Notes under the pieces: model-generated
What the model saw: only the letters and a program-made list of their open reading frames with translations
Database searches by the model: none
Told to the model about the DNA's origin: nothing
In this document: positions 50,446 through 59,548 of the stretch, piece after piece
Layout: each line of letters opens with the position of its first letter
Position numbering within the stretch: the first letter of the stretch is position 1
NCBI RefSeq assembly: GCF_008123425.1
Contig: NZ_VSSS01000015.1
Span: forward strand, 1-64,000
Source of the DNA: Bradyrhizobium rifense
Lineage (GTDB): Bacteria; Pseudomonadota; Alphaproteobacteria; Rhizobiales; Xanthobacteraceae
Length of the DNA: 64,000 nt
Reading direction: 5' to 3'
Program-made: the position numbers and the translations under genes

Positions 50446-50913
50446 ATGTTCCGGGTGACAGCCGACAGATTGCAGGCCTATCTCGATTTTGATCCGGAGC
50501 GAAAGCGCGATCTGACCGAGTTGCACAAGCTGGTCGTCTCGGCCGCGCCAGCCCTCAAGCGCTATTTCCACCGCGGAACGCCCGCGGGAGAGGCGGGAAT
50601 GCGCATGAAGATGATCGGCTATGGCAAGTTTCGCTACGCCGTCAAATCAGGGAAAAGCACGGAGTGGCCGGTGATCGGTGTTGCGCTCCAGAAAAACTAC
50701 ATCAGCGTGTACGTCGCGGTGACCAGGCAAGGCGCGCCGGTCGTATCCCGTTATGCCGGAAAACTCGGCGAATTGCGCATGGGCGGCAACAATTTCAGTT
50801 TCGAGCGGTTCGACGACCTCAAGCACGATGCGGTATCGACCCTCTTCGCGGAGGTTGCCGGCATCTTCAGCTCGGATCCTGAAAACCCCGTTCGCTATAT
50901 GCAGGGCTCGTGA
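50446..50913 (+). CDS. DUF1801 family protein
   Basis: 155 residues of the DUF1801 (YdhG/MmcQ-like alpha-beta) family: 'YLDFDPERKRDLTELHKLVVSAAPALKRYFHRGTPAGEAGMRMKMIGYGKFRYAVKSG', then 'VIGVALQKNYISVYVAVTRQGAPVVSRYAGKLGELRMGGNNFSFERFDDL'. It may bind DNA or nucleotides like its fold relatives, but function is not established. Cytosolic. Convergent with the next gene. Confidence 0.85.
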   Translation: MFRVTADRLQAYLDFDPERKRDLTELHKLVVSAAPALKRYFHRGTPAGEAGMRMKMIGYGKFRYAVKSGKSTEWPVIGVALQKNYISVYVAVTRQGAPVVSRYAGKLGELRMGGNNFSFERFDDLKHDAVSTLFAEVAGIFSSDPENPVRYMQGS

Positions 50914-50967
50914 CTGGCCGGTGCTGCCCCCAGGCGCGATGGCAATGCAATCCAAGCTCACCGTGCA

Positions 50968-51603
50968 CTAGCGCGATACGGTGGGCGGCATCGTCACGGG
51001 CGGAAACGCATTGGGATCTGGCCGGGTCCACGGCAGAGACGATTGCGGCGCAGGCGGCGACGGCTGGGGCTTCTTCCTGCATTGGCTTCGAAAGTCGCGG
51101 ATCGCGTCGAGGCCGACCTTGAGGTTGTCACCGTCTCTGATGGTCTTGCCGACAATGAAGCGCAGTGTTCCGGTCGCCTCGAATTCAGCCAGCCACTCGG
51201 CGTCGGCGGAAACGATGAAAGTGTATAACCAGCCGGGATCGTCCGTCATTTTCAACGCGTCGATTACCGATCCGCCGCGTTCGCCGTCACCGAGCAGTGC
51301 GACATCAGGATAGCGTCCGCTTTTCAGGATTTCCGCAAATTTGGCGCGCTGCTCATCCTTCATTCTTACTGCGACTTCGATGTTTCCTGATCCATTGGCA
51401 CACGATAGTTCGAAGCGACCCACGGCGTCTGTCGCTTCGGAGTCCGCCTGATTCAGAAAGGATCGCCCGTCAGTCGTCTGGGTTCGCCAGCGATAGACGC
51501 CCTCTTGCGCCATCGCCTGCTGGCAGAGACCAGCGAAAGCGAGCGCGTGCACCAAAGCGGCCCATAGGCACGGCCGGACCTTGCTCCATATTTTGGTGCG
51601 CAA
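50968..51603 (-). CDS. Secreted protein of unknown function
   Basis: About 211 residues starting 'RTKIWSKVRPCLWAALVHALAFAGLCQQAMAQ', a Sec signal peptide cut near residue 33. The mature part has 'GVYRWRTQTTDGRSFLNQAD', one Cys pair (ELSCANGS ... DFRSQCRKK) and a Pro-rich end. No family recognised. TTG 51603 is chosen since GAGGAG lies 7 bases ahead; GTG 51618 would put the ribosome site inside the gene. Likely periplasmic. It is divergent from a Tat-exported HAD gene with a 275-bp gap that shows no further gene. Confidence 0.7.
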   Translation of the reverse strand: MRTKIWSKVRPCLWAALVHALAFAGLCQQAMAQEGVYRWRTQTTDGRSFLNQADSEATDAVGRFELSCANGSGNIEVAVRMKDEQRAKFAEILKSGRYPDVALLGDGERGGSVIDALKMTDDPGWLYTFIVSADAEWLAEFEATGTLRFIVGKTIRDGDNLKVGLDAIRDFRSQCRKKPQPSPPAPQSSLPWTRPDPNAFPPVTMPPTVSR

Positions 51604-51878
51604 TTCACTGCTCCTCACGAATGGGGGACTTTCCGCCTACTATATTGAAGCGAAGAACAGATGTCGCCCTGTGGCGCATCGCAGACGTCGGGCTGCCGCG
51701 TCGGCGGCTCCGGCGAATAGGTCGGCCGCTGGCACTTGTGCGTGCCCGCGTGACGTCGCTTCAGGTCGGTGCGAACGGGAATAATCGGAGCGGTGGGAAG
51801 ATCATGGTTAGCGAAACGCGTCCGGCTGGAGCCGGGCAAACCGCGGCCAGCTATGTTCATCGGATAAGAACGGCCCAG

Positions 51879-52631
51879 ATGCCCTTCAGTCGTCGCCAAC
51901 TTCTCGCGATCACGTCGTTGACTGTCGCATCCGGGATTGCAAACGCCTCCCCGCGATCAGGCACGCCGATCCGAGCGATCGCCTTCGACGGCTTTCCGAT
52001 TTTCGATCCGCGTCCGATCTTTGCTCTTGCCGAGAACCTGTTTCCCGGACGTGGTGCCGAGCTGTCAAGCGTCTGGCGAACGAAGCAGTTCGAGTACACA
52101 TGGCTCCGCACCATGAGCGGACATTATCGCGACTTTCTTGGCGTCATCGATGACGCCCTGGTGTTCGCCTGCAAGTCGCTCGATATCGAGCTGACCGGCG
52201 TCAAGAGAAGTATGCTGGTCGAGAGCTATCTCAAAATGATGGTCTGGCCCGACGTAGTGCCCGCCTTGTCCATGCTGAAGGACAACGGCATGCGATTAGC
52301 ATTCCTGAGCAATTTCTCGCCCGCGATGCTCGACGCCAATATTCGCGCGGCTGGGCTCGAGGGCATCTTCGAATTTCAGCTGAGCACGGATGCGGTTCGG
52401 GCCTACAAGCCCGACCCGCGGGCCTATCAGATGGGCCTCGATGCTTTTGGACTGAAGCGCGAAGAGGTTCTCTTTGCGGCCTTCGCCGGCTGGGACGCGT
52501 CCGGCGCGAAGCTGTTCGGCTATCCGACGTTCTGGGTCAATCGGCAGAAGCAGCCGCGCGAACAGCTCGACGCCAGTCCGGACGGCGAGGGGCTTGGCAT
52601 GATTGACCTGGTGCACTTTCTGTCGAGCTAG
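51879..52631 (+). CDS. Tat-exported haloacid-dehalogenase-like (HAD) protein
   Basis: About 250 residues. 'MPFSRRQLLAITSLTVASG' is a twin-arginine signal, unusual for a HAD enzyme. The mature domain resembles type II haloacid dehalogenases: nucleophile Asp37 in 'RAIAFDGFPIFDPR', motif II 'LAFLSNFSPAML', the Lys in 'VRAYKPDPRAYQMGL', motif IV 'AAFAGWDASGAKLFGYPTFWVNR'. The motif I tail, normally GTL, reads FPI, so activity may differ. An earlier in-frame ATG at 51804 would bury the Tat motif behind 25 residues. Secreted dehalogenase or hydrolase; substrate unknown. Confidence 0.8.
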   Translation: MPFSRRQLLAITSLTVASGIANASPRSGTPIRAIAFDGFPIFDPRPIFALAENLFPGRGAELSSVWRTKQFEYTWLRTMSGHYRDFLGVIDDALVFACKSLDIELTGVKRSMLVESYLKMMVWPDVVPALSMLKDNGMRLAFLSNFSPAMLDANIRAAGLEGIFEFQLSTDAVRAYKPDPRAYQMGLDAFGLKREEVLFAAFAGWDASGAKLFGYPTFWVNRQKQPREQLDASPDGEGLGMIDLVHFLSS

Positions 52632-52714
52632 CGCCAGCGGACAGCTGCACGCTGTACCATCGGCGCGGTTTATGCCAAAACCGGAAGGCGAAGCTGACGA
52701 AGGACATGTGAAGT

Positions 52715-53485
52715 TTGGCCGCATCCAAAAAGGGCACCTCGCCCGCGGAACGCCAGAACGGGATTGATCGGACCATCGATCTCCTGGAAGCGCTGCTGCA
52801 TTTGCGCGAGCCCTCCAAGCTCAGCGACCTCGCGAAGCAAATGGGCGCGCCGCGATCGACCGTCTATGCCATCGCCAACCGCCTGATCGAGGCGGACCTG
52901 CTGGAGAGCGTCGGCGAGGGCGGTCAGGTCTATTTCGGCAAGGCGGTGCATCTCTACGGGCGGGCCTATGCGGAGGCCAATCCGCTGCATCGCCGATGCC
53001 GCGAGGCCCTCGACCGGCTGGCGACCCAGCACAGCGCCACGGCGCAACTCTGCGCGTTGCGCGGCCGCAAATATGTGGTGGTCGATACGCGGGATGGGTC
53101 GGGCCTGTTCCGGATCACGACGGATGTTGGCATCGAGGTGCCGCTGCCGTGGACTGCATCCGGCCGGTTGCTGCTGGATCATATGAGCCCGGCAGACATT
53201 CGCGCGTTCGTTCCGAAAGAGGATTTTCGCCTTCCGGACGGCCGCGTCCTCGATATCGACGATTTCGTCAAGGACGTCGCACGCGCCAGACGTGACGGCA
53301 AATGCGTGACGACGGCGCTGTCCGACCGGTTTACGTCATGTCTTGCCGCCCCCATCCGGGACAAGAAGGGTGTTGCGGTCGCGACGCTTTGCTTCGTTGT
53401 TCCCGCGGATTCGGTGAAGGAGCGCAGGACCGCGCTGCTCGACGACCTCGTCGCCACCGCAACCGAACTCTCTGACCACCACTAA
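52715..53485 (+). CDS. IclR-family regulator of the D-aminoacylase operon
   Basis: 256 residues. N-terminal winged helix at about 13-70 ('NGIDRTIDLLEALLHLREPSKLSDLAKQMGAPRSTVYAIANRLIEADLL'), effector domain with 'CREALDRLATQHSATAQLCAL', 'SGRLLLDHMSPADIRAF' and 'CLAAPIRDKKGVAVATLCFV'. The start is TTG 52715, with AAGGA 11 bases upstream. It precedes the MFS-deacylase-RidA genes by 250 bp in the same direction; the palindrome at 53633-53654 is the likely target. It may respond to the imported substrate. Confidence 0.88.
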   Translation: MAASKKGTSPAERQNGIDRTIDLLEALLHLREPSKLSDLAKQMGAPRSTVYAIANRLIEADLLESVGEGGQVYFGKAVHLYGRAYAEANPLHRRCREALDRLATQHSATAQLCALRGRKYVVVDTRDGSGLFRITTDVGIEVPLPWTASGRLLLDHMSPADIRAFVPKEDFRLPDGRVLDIDDFVKDVARARRDGKCVTTALSDRFTSCLAAPIRDKKGVAVATLCFVVPADSVKERRTALLDDLVATATELSDHH

Positions 53486-53620
53486 GCCATTGAACTGAAC
53501 CGAGCGGCAGCGTTGCGACCGATGTACTTGCATCGCTTCGGGCGCCGTCCTCGCGTGTCCAGGTGGGCGGGCCCGCATGTGCAGGCTTGACAGGATGCCG
53601 CGCGAATAACTAACGTGACG

Positions 53621-53654
53621 CTATAAGATAATATTGTCCACTATAAGAGACAAT
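53621..53654 (+). promoter_or_regulatory. Candidate IclR operator of the MFS-deacylase-RidA operon
   Basis: ATTGTC (53633-53638) and GACAAT (53649-53654) form an inverted repeat with a 10-base gap. CTATAAGA is directly repeated at 53621-53628 and 53641-53648, two helical turns apart, the second copy inside the palindrome. The patch is AT-rich and about 85 bp ahead of the MFS start. Confidence 0.55.
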
Positions 53655-53736
53655 GCAATTGCAGGCGCGGCGACGTTCTCCCGTGCCCCATGTCGGGGCG
53701 AGAGACGCGCCCCTGCGTTCCAAGCGAGGATTCAAA

Positions 53737-55056
53737 ATGGCGGATGCAGGCCAACAGGTACCCGGACGACGCTGGATGATCGGTTGTCTCCTCGGCGTCG
53801 GCATTCTCATCAACTACATCGATCGTGTCGGGCTCTCTGCCGCGACGCCCGAGCTCACCAGGGAGCTCGGCCTCACCGCCACTGACATCGGGCTGCTCGG
53901 CAGCGCGTTCTTCTGGACCTATTCGCTGCTGCAAGTCCCCGGCGGCATGGTGCTCGACCGCTTCGGCGTCACCATGGTCGGCCGCGCCAGCAGCTTCCTC
54001 TGGGCGGTCGCCGCCACCATCACCGCGCTCGCCAGCGGACTTTGGGGCATCGCCGGCGCGCGCCTGTTGCTCGGCGTCGCGGAAGCACCGGCCTTTCCGG
54101 CAAGCCAGAAGGCGACCGGCCATTGGTTTCCGCTCGACGAACGCGCGCGCTCGACTGCGATCTTCGATTCCGCTGCCAAATTCTCCAACGTGATCGGCGT
54201 GCCGCTGGTCGCCTATGTGATCTTTCTCTACGGCTGGCGCTGGGGTTTTGGCGTCACCGCGCTGCTGAGCTTTCTGTATTTCGTCGCCTATTACGTCATC
54301 TATCGAAATCCGAGCGAAGATCCGAAGCTCTCCAAGGCGGAGCATGACTACATCGTTGCCGGCGGCGGCACGCCGGAAGGTCCTGCCACGGCGGGGCAGA
54401 GCCGCATGCTCGGCTACCTCTTGCGCAACCGCAAGGTCTGGGGGCTGACCATCGGGTTCTCCGCCTATGGCTACACCTTCTATCTCTTCCTCACCTGGTT
54501 GCCGGGCTATCTCGCGCAGACCATGCACATGAACCTGATGTCGGCCGCGGGCTATTCGACGATTCCCTGGATCTTCGCGACGTTGTCCGACCTCCTGATC
54601 GGAGGGTTCCTGGTGGATCATTTGATCGCCCGTGGTTACGACAGCACGCGGGTGCGCCAGTCGGTGATCATCGTCGGCATGCTGATGGGGCTTGCCGTGA
54701 TCGGCGCCGCCTTCACCGTGAAGCCGGGCTGGGCGCTGCTGTGGTTGTCGATCGCGATCTCGGGATTGTCAGCCGCGGCGCCCGTGGGATCTTCGATCGT
54801 GTCACTGATCGCGCCGAAGGGCGGAGCGGGAACCGTCGGCGGCATTCTGAATTTCACCAACAACATGATGGGCGTGCTCGCACCGATCGTGACCGGGATC
54901 GTCGTCGACTGGACTCAATCCTTCGCCGGTGCCTTTATGATTGCCGGCGTCGTGCTGCTGATCGGCATCTTCTTCTATGTCGTGGTGCTCGGACGGATCG
55001 AATCGATTCCCGATTTCGAAGAGGCGTCGCCACCAGGCGCCGTGCCTGTTCACTGA
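53737..55056 (+). CDS. MFS transporter, anion:cation symporter (ACS) family
   Basis: 439 residues with 12 predicted membrane helices. The first loop has the MFS signature 'GGMVLDRFGVTMVGR', and 'INYIDRVGLSAATPEL' in helix 1 is typical of the ACS family (hexuronate, tartrate and aromatic acid:proton symporters). ATG 53737 follows AGCGAGGA; upstream in-frame codons are not membrane-like. It is likely a proton-coupled uptake of an organic anion, here probably an N-acyl amino acid, given the deacylase 10 bp downstream. Confidence 0.9.
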   Translation: MADAGQQVPGRRWMIGCLLGVGILINYIDRVGLSAATPELTRELGLTATDIGLLGSAFFWTYSLLQVPGGMVLDRFGVTMVGRASSFLWAVAATITALASGLWGIAGARLLLGVAEAPAFPASQKATGHWFPLDERARSTAIFDSAAKFSNVIGVPLVAYVIFLYGWRWGFGVTALLSFLYFVAYYVIYRNPSEDPKLSKAEHDYIVAGGGTPEGPATAGQSRMLGYLLRNRKVWGLTIGFSAYGYTFYLFLTWLPGYLAQTMHMNLMSAAGYSTIPWIFATLSDLLIGGFLVDHLIARGYDSTRVRQSVIIVGMLMGLAVIGAAFTVKPGWALLWLSIAISGLSAAAPVGSSIVSLIAPKGGAGTVGGILNFTNNMMGVLAPIVTGIVVDWTQSFAGAFMIAGVVLLIGIFFYVVVLGRIESIPDFEEASPPGAVPVH

Positions 55057-55066
55057 GGAGAGGGGC

Positions 55067-56677
55067 ATGTCCCAGAGTTCCAACAGCAAGGACACGCTCA
55101 TCCGCAATGCCCGGCTGATCGACGGCACCGGTGCGCCGTGGTTCGAGGCCGACCTGCGCATCAGCCATGGCCGCATCGCGGCGATCGGCGCCTCGCTGCC
55201 GGCGGAGGACGCCGACATTATCGACGCGCGCGGATGCTATCTCGCGCCGGGCTTCATCGACGCCCATTGCCATGACGATTTGATCTGCCTGCGCGAACCT
55301 GACAGACCCGAGAAGGCGTTGCAGGGCGTGACCACGCTCGTGGTCGGCAATTGCTGCTTCTCGCTCTATCCGGCGACCGCAGGCTCCGCCGAGATGCTGC
55401 GCCTGCACTTCTCGGGTCTCGCCGGCGAAACCCGACCCGACGAAGTCTTCGACAGTTTCGACGGCTACCGGCTCGCCCTGGAAGGGCCGGGCGTGGCGCT
55501 CAACCTGGTCTCGCTGGTCGGACATGCCGCGATCCGGCTCGCCGTGCTCGGTTACGATCGCCGCGCGGCGACGGCGCAAGAGATCGCGGCGATGCAGGCG
55601 CTGCTCGCGCAGCAACTTAAGCAGGGCGCTGCCGGCCTGTCGCTCGGCCTCGTCTATCCGCCGAGCGCCTATGCCGATACCAACGAGCTGTGCGCGCTGG
55701 CGGAGACGGTGCGGGCTCACGGCAAGCTGCTCACCGCGCATATCCGCAGCTACGAAGCGGGCCTCCTCAATTCCATCGACGAGTTCATCGCGATCCTGCG
55801 CGCCTCCGGAGCGGCGGGGCTGTTGTCGCATCTGCAATCGGCGGGAAAGCCGAACTGGGGCGCGATCCCCAAGGCGCTCGACCGGCTCGAGGCCGCGCGC
55901 GCGGAGGGGATCGATATCTCGTTCGACATGTATCCGTATCCTGCCGGCAGCTCCTACATGCTGCAATTGCTGCCGCCGGCGGCGCTCGAAGGCGGCATCG
56001 ACGCGCTGCGCGCGCGGCTGCGCGATCCGGCCCAGCGCGAGGCGCTGCGCGTGCTGGTGGAGGAGGGCGATCCCGATCCGCATGCCGCGCAGTCCAAGAT
56101 CGTGCTGATCGGCTGGCACAATGTGCGCATCTCCGGCACCGGCAATCCCGCATTGAAGCCGCTCGAGGGCAAGTCGATGGTCGATGCCGCGCGCGAGCTC
56201 GGCATCTCTCCGTTCGATCTCATGGTTCGCTGCATCGAGGAGGACCAGGGCCAGACCGCCATCATCATGTTCCAGCTCGATGAGGCCGATTTGCGCGCGG
56301 CGTTCACCCATCGCCTGCACATGGTCGGCTCCGACGGCATTCCGCGCCCGGGCACCAAGCCGCATCCGCGCGCCTATGGCAGTTTCCCGCGCGTCGCCGG
56401 CCGCCTCACGCGCGAGCAAGGCTGGTTGACGCTGGAGGATGCGGTGCGGCGAATGACGGCGATGCCCGCCCAGCGCTTCGGCCTGTCCGACCGAGGCATC
56501 CTGCGGCCGGGCATGGTCGCGGATCTCACGCTGTTCGACGAGACCATCATGGACAAGGCGACGTTCGAGACGCCGACGGAAATGCCCGCAGGCATCCGTT
56601 CTGTCTTCGTCGCAGGCGAGGCCGTGGTCACAGACGGACGCAGCACCTTCGCGCGGCCCGGCCGGGCCCTGACATAA
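55067..56677 (+). CDS. N-acyl-D-amino-acid deacylase family amidohydrolase
   Basis: 536 residues of the D-aminoacylase/amidohydrolase class. The metal-binding 'GFIDAHCHDD' (HxH type; here His-Cys-His) is at about 63-72. 'VVGNCCFSLYP' has the Cys corresponding to the zinc-bridging Cys of D-aminoacylases (GNCGFS, Gly changed to Cys). Next come 'LGLVYPPSAYADTNELCALAE', 'LLTAHIRSYEAG', 'SHLQSAGKPNWG' and a terminal 'VGSDGIP' with Asp. It hydrolyses N-acyl groups from D-amino acids or similar imidated molecules. ATG 55067 follows GAGGAGAGGGGC. Located between MFS and RidA. Confidence 0.9.
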   Translation: MSQSSNSKDTLIRNARLIDGTGAPWFEADLRISHGRIAAIGASLPAEDADIIDARGCYLAPGFIDAHCHDDLICLREPDRPEKALQGVTTLVVGNCCFSLYPATAGSAEMLRLHFSGLAGETRPDEVFDSFDGYRLALEGPGVALNLVSLVGHAAIRLAVLGYDRRAATAQEIAAMQALLAQQLKQGAAGLSLGLVYPPSAYADTNELCALAETVRAHGKLLTAHIRSYEAGLLNSIDEFIAILRASGAAGLLSHLQSAGKPNWGAIPKALDRLEAARAEGIDISFDMYPYPAGSSYMLQLLPPAALEGGIDALRARLRDPAQREALRVLVEEGDPDPHAAQSKIVLIGWHNVRISGTGNPALKPLEGKSMVDAARELGISPFDLMVRCIEEDQGQTAIIMFQLDEADLRAAFTHRLHMVGSDGIPRPGTKPHPRAYGSFPRVAGRLTREQGWLTLEDAVRRMTAMPAQRFGLSDRGILRPGMVADLTLFDETIMDKATFETPTEMPAGIRSVFVAGEAVVTDGRSTFARPGRALT

Positions 56678-56700
56678 TCACCACACACAGGACGAGACCA

Positions 56701-57084
56701 ATGACGCTGAAACGATACGGCGCGACCGGCGGCACCGGCACCGGCGGCCAGCACCTTCCTTTTGCCCGCGCGGTCGAGGCCGACGGCTGGCTTTACGTGT
56801 CGGGGCAGACGCCGATGGAGAACGGCGAGGTGATCGAGGGCGGCATCATTCCCCAATCGCACAAGGCGATCCGCAACCTGCTCGCGATCCTGACTGAAGC
56901 CGGCTTCGAGCCGAAGGATGTCGTGCGTTGCGGCGTCTGGCTCGACGATCCCAGAGACTTTCAAAGCTTCAACAAGGTCTTCGCCGAATATTTCGGCGCC
57001 AATCCTCCGGCGCGGGCCTGCGTGGTCTCAAGCATGGTGGTGGATTGCAAGGTGGAAATCGACTGTGTCGCCTATCGCAGATGA
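56701..57084 (+). CDS. RidA/YjgF family imine deaminase-like protein
   Basis: 127 residues, full-length RidA fold: 'HLPFARAVEADGWLYVSGQTPMENGEVIEGGIIPQSHKAIRNLLAILTEAGFEPKDVVRCGVWLDDPRDFQSFNKVFAEYFGANPPARACVV'. The conserved Arg in PARA binds substrate carboxylate. RidA proteins hydrolyse reactive enamine/imine intermediates from amino-acid catabolism, which fits a deacylase releasing a D-amino acid that is then oxidised. It lies 23 bp after the deacylase with a good ribosome site; a terminator hairpin follows. Confidence 0.92.
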   Translation: MTLKRYGATGGTGTGGQHLPFARAVEADGWLYVSGQTPMENGEVIEGGIIPQSHKAIRNLLAILTEAGFEPKDVVRCGVWLDDPRDFQSFNKVFAEYFGANPPARACVVSSMVVDCKVEIDCVAYRR

Positions 57085-57096
57085 GCCGCATTCTGC

Positions 57097-57124
57097 TGCG
57101 TCGGGGCCCGCAGGCCCCGACGCA
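57097..57124. terminator. Bidirectional hairpin between ridA-type gene and TonB receptor
   Basis: Perfect 12-bp stem TGCGTCGGGGCC (57097-57108) / GGCCCCGACGCA (57113-57124) with a CGCA loop, centred in the 54-bp gap of two convergent genes. No T-tract, but location and stability favour termination in both directions. Confidence 0.65.
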
Positions 57125-57138
57125 TGCAAGCCGCACAG

Positions 57139-59406
57139 CTAGAACCGCTGCGACATGCCGACATAGAAGCCGCGTCGCGGTCCGTATTGCGGGGCGAACA
57201 CGCCGATGCCGGAGCCGTCGCGGATCTGGTAGATCGTGTCGAACGCATTGACCACGTCGAAGCGCACCGTCGTCGGCTTGTTCGGCGCGACGATGTTGAA
57301 GTCGTGCGACAGGCCGAAATTGACCTGCGTGTAGCCGGGCAGGTGATCGGTGTTGGCAAAGCCCGAGCGCAGGCCGCTTCCGTAGATCATCGACACGCTG
57401 AAGCGCGTGCCCTCCCAGAGATAGGAGGCGCCGGCCGATCCCGACAGCATCTGGGCGTGGTCGGTGTAGATGTAATGGCCCGAGATGTAGGCGAGCTCGT
57501 CCGCGCCGAACAGATACTGGTTCGAGACGACATTGGTCGCGATCTGCTTGGCCCAGGCGAGATTGGCGTAGGCGCTGAAATTGCCGTTGCGATAGGTCGA
57601 CTTCAGCTCGACGCCGACATTTTCGGCGCGATCGTAGTTGAAGCCGCTCAGCACATAGGCCGCGCCGAACTGGCCGTCGTCGAGCAGATCGCGCGCCTTC
57701 TTGTAATAGGCGTCGGCGCCGACCTCGAGACCGGGGATCGGGTAGATCTTCTGGGTCACGCCGACGTCGAACACGTGCGCGCGCTCCGGCAACACCGGGC
57801 TGTTCAGCCCGACCTCGGGCGTCTGCGTGTTGGCCGGTGCACCGGGCGGGGTCACCAGCGCGAGATTGACGGGTGCGGCGATCACCTGTGAGGGCGGGGT
57901 GAAGGTACGCGCATAGCCGGCGTGGAACGTTGTGCCCTCGAACGGCTTCCAGGTCAGGCTGGCGCGCGGGCTGAGCTGGTTCGCATCGACATATTGGTAC
58001 ATCTGGTCGAAGCGCAGGCCGGCGTTCAGGGTCAGATTGTTGGTGATCTTCCACTCATCCTGGACATAGGTCCCGATCAGCCAGCCGGTCTTGGCGCTGG
58101 AATCGAACACCGAGAACGGCGCGTCGTTCGTTCCCGCCGTCGGGTCGGTGGGATCGGCCAGCGGCAGCACCGTCGTGCCGCTGTTGACCAGTGTCCGCTC
58201 CGCGCTCACCGACAGGCCGAAGCGCAGCGTGTGGGCATAGCCGATGCGCCAGGCGGTGTCCTGCTGGATGCCGTTGACCACGCTCTGGCGGTAGACGTCC
58301 GAGGAGACGCCGTTGAAGACGAGATCGCCGACCGGGTCGGGATAGAAGTGCAGCTGGCTGTACCGATTGAAGTAGGAGGTCTGGGTGTCGAACTCGCCGT
58401 TCGATGTCTGATAGGAGACGACGTTGAACTGGTTGAACTCGTTCTGGTGCTCGCCCAGCCGGGACGAGTCGAAATCCGAGACGCCGAACGCGGTGTTAGC
58501 AGGCGTCTGGCCGGGATTGTTCGGGATCTGGAACGTCGCATTCGACACGCCGCTCATGAAGGTGAGACGGCTGTTCGGATCGATCATCGTCGAGAGATAG
58601 AGAAATCCCTTTTCCTGGTTGGTGCGGTCGTGAATCGCATTGACCGACGGGGTCGGGTTCTCGATGCCGAGATTGTTCTGGAGAAAGCGGCCCGATAGGA
58701 AATACTGCGTCGGCCCGACGGTCCCGCCATACTCCACATTGGTGGAAATGGTGCCGTTGCTGCCGCCATAGACGCCGACGATTCCGGAATTGTTGAAGGC
58801 GTCGGCCTTGGTCTGGATGTCGAGCACGCCGGCGGTGCGCTGGCCGTATTGCGCCGGCAGCGCCCCGGTGAGCAGGCTCATGCTGCCGACGATGCCGGTG
58901 TCGAGGATCTGTCCGAACGCGCCGACGCCGTCGGGAAGCATGACGCCGTTGATGCGATATTGCAGATTGGCGTGCTCGTTGCGGACATGCAGGTCGCCGC
59001 TCGCCGCCGAATCCTGCGTAACGCCGGGGAACTGCAGCAGCACCTTGTCCAGCGAGGCATTGGTGCCCTGCGGCAGCGCCTCGATGGCCTGACGATTGAG
59101 CGTGTGGGCCGTGGCGCCGCCGGGCGGAAGCACGGATTGGCGTGCGGCGTCGAGCCGGTCGCTCTGGCCCTCGACGGCGGCTGGCGCCTCGGTCTGCGGC
59201 CGCGCCTGCGACGTTGAACGTCGCCTGTCGACGGCGACGCGTACCTTCGGGCGGCGCGGCGCCTGCGTTCGCTTGGGCGCATCGACTTCGACGCTGGGAA
59301 GCGTCGTGACGGGAGCCGTCGTCTGCGCCATGGCGCTGCCGCCGGGATAAAACAGCGTGAGTGCGGCGAGGCTCGAGCCCGCCAATATTGCTTTTGAAGA
59401 CACCAT
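57139..59406 (-). CDS. TonB-dependent outer-membrane receptor, probably Zur-controlled
   Basis: About 755 residues. Signal peptide 1-27 (SSLAALTLFYPGGSAMAQ), then a Pro/Arg-rich basic stretch (about 45-70) before the plug domain (about 85-210, 'VLLQFPGVTQDS', 'HVRNEHANLQYRINGVMLPDG'). The rest is a 22-stranded barrel ending 'GFYVGMSQRF' with the terminal aromatic residue. There is no His-rich loop as in some ZnuD zinc receptors, but several His occur in loops (GEHQNE, SGHYIYTDHAQ). It stands 142 bp after a DUF2946 gene preceded by a Zur-type box, so zinc or another metal chelate is the inferred cargo. ATG 59406. Confidence 0.88.
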   Translation of the reverse strand: MVSSKAILAGSSLAALTLFYPGGSAMAQTTAPVTTLPSVEVDAPKRTQAPRRPKVRVAVDRRRSTSQARPQTEAPAAVEGQSDRLDAARQSVLPPGGATAHTLNRQAIEALPQGTNASLDKVLLQFPGVTQDSAASGDLHVRNEHANLQYRINGVMLPDGVGAFGQILDTGIVGSMSLLTGALPAQYGQRTAGVLDIQTKADAFNNSGIVGVYGGSNGTISTNVEYGGTVGPTQYFLSGRFLQNNLGIENPTPSVNAIHDRTNQEKGFLYLSTMIDPNSRLTFMSGVSNATFQIPNNPGQTPANTAFGVSDFDSSRLGEHQNEFNQFNVVSYQTSNGEFDTQTSYFNRYSQLHFYPDPVGDLVFNGVSSDVYRQSVVNGIQQDTAWRIGYAHTLRFGLSVSAERTLVNSGTTVLPLADPTDPTAGTNDAPFSVFDSSAKTGWLIGTYVQDEWKITNNLTLNAGLRFDQMYQYVDANQLSPRASLTWKPFEGTTFHAGYARTFTPPSQVIAAPVNLALVTPPGAPANTQTPEVGLNSPVLPERAHVFDVGVTQKIYPIPGLEVGADAYYKKARDLLDDGQFGAAYVLSGFNYDRAENVGVELKSTYRNGNFSAYANLAWAKQIATNVVSNQYLFGADELAYISGHYIYTDHAQMLSGSAGASYLWEGTRFSVSMIYGSGLRSGFANTDHLPGYTQVNFGLSHDFNIVAPNKPTTVRFDVVNAFDTIYQIRDGSGIGVFAPQYGPRRGFYVGMSQRF

Positions 59407-59548
59407 TGTCCTGATTTCCGATCGCGCACCGCAGCTCTCTTCAGAGTTCTTGCAGGCGGTACGCGCCGTCGGCACGCGACGGATCAATTTCGATAGCCTT
59501 GCGGGATCGGCGCGCGGCCGATTCCAGAGGCAGCTCAATCGATGGGGA

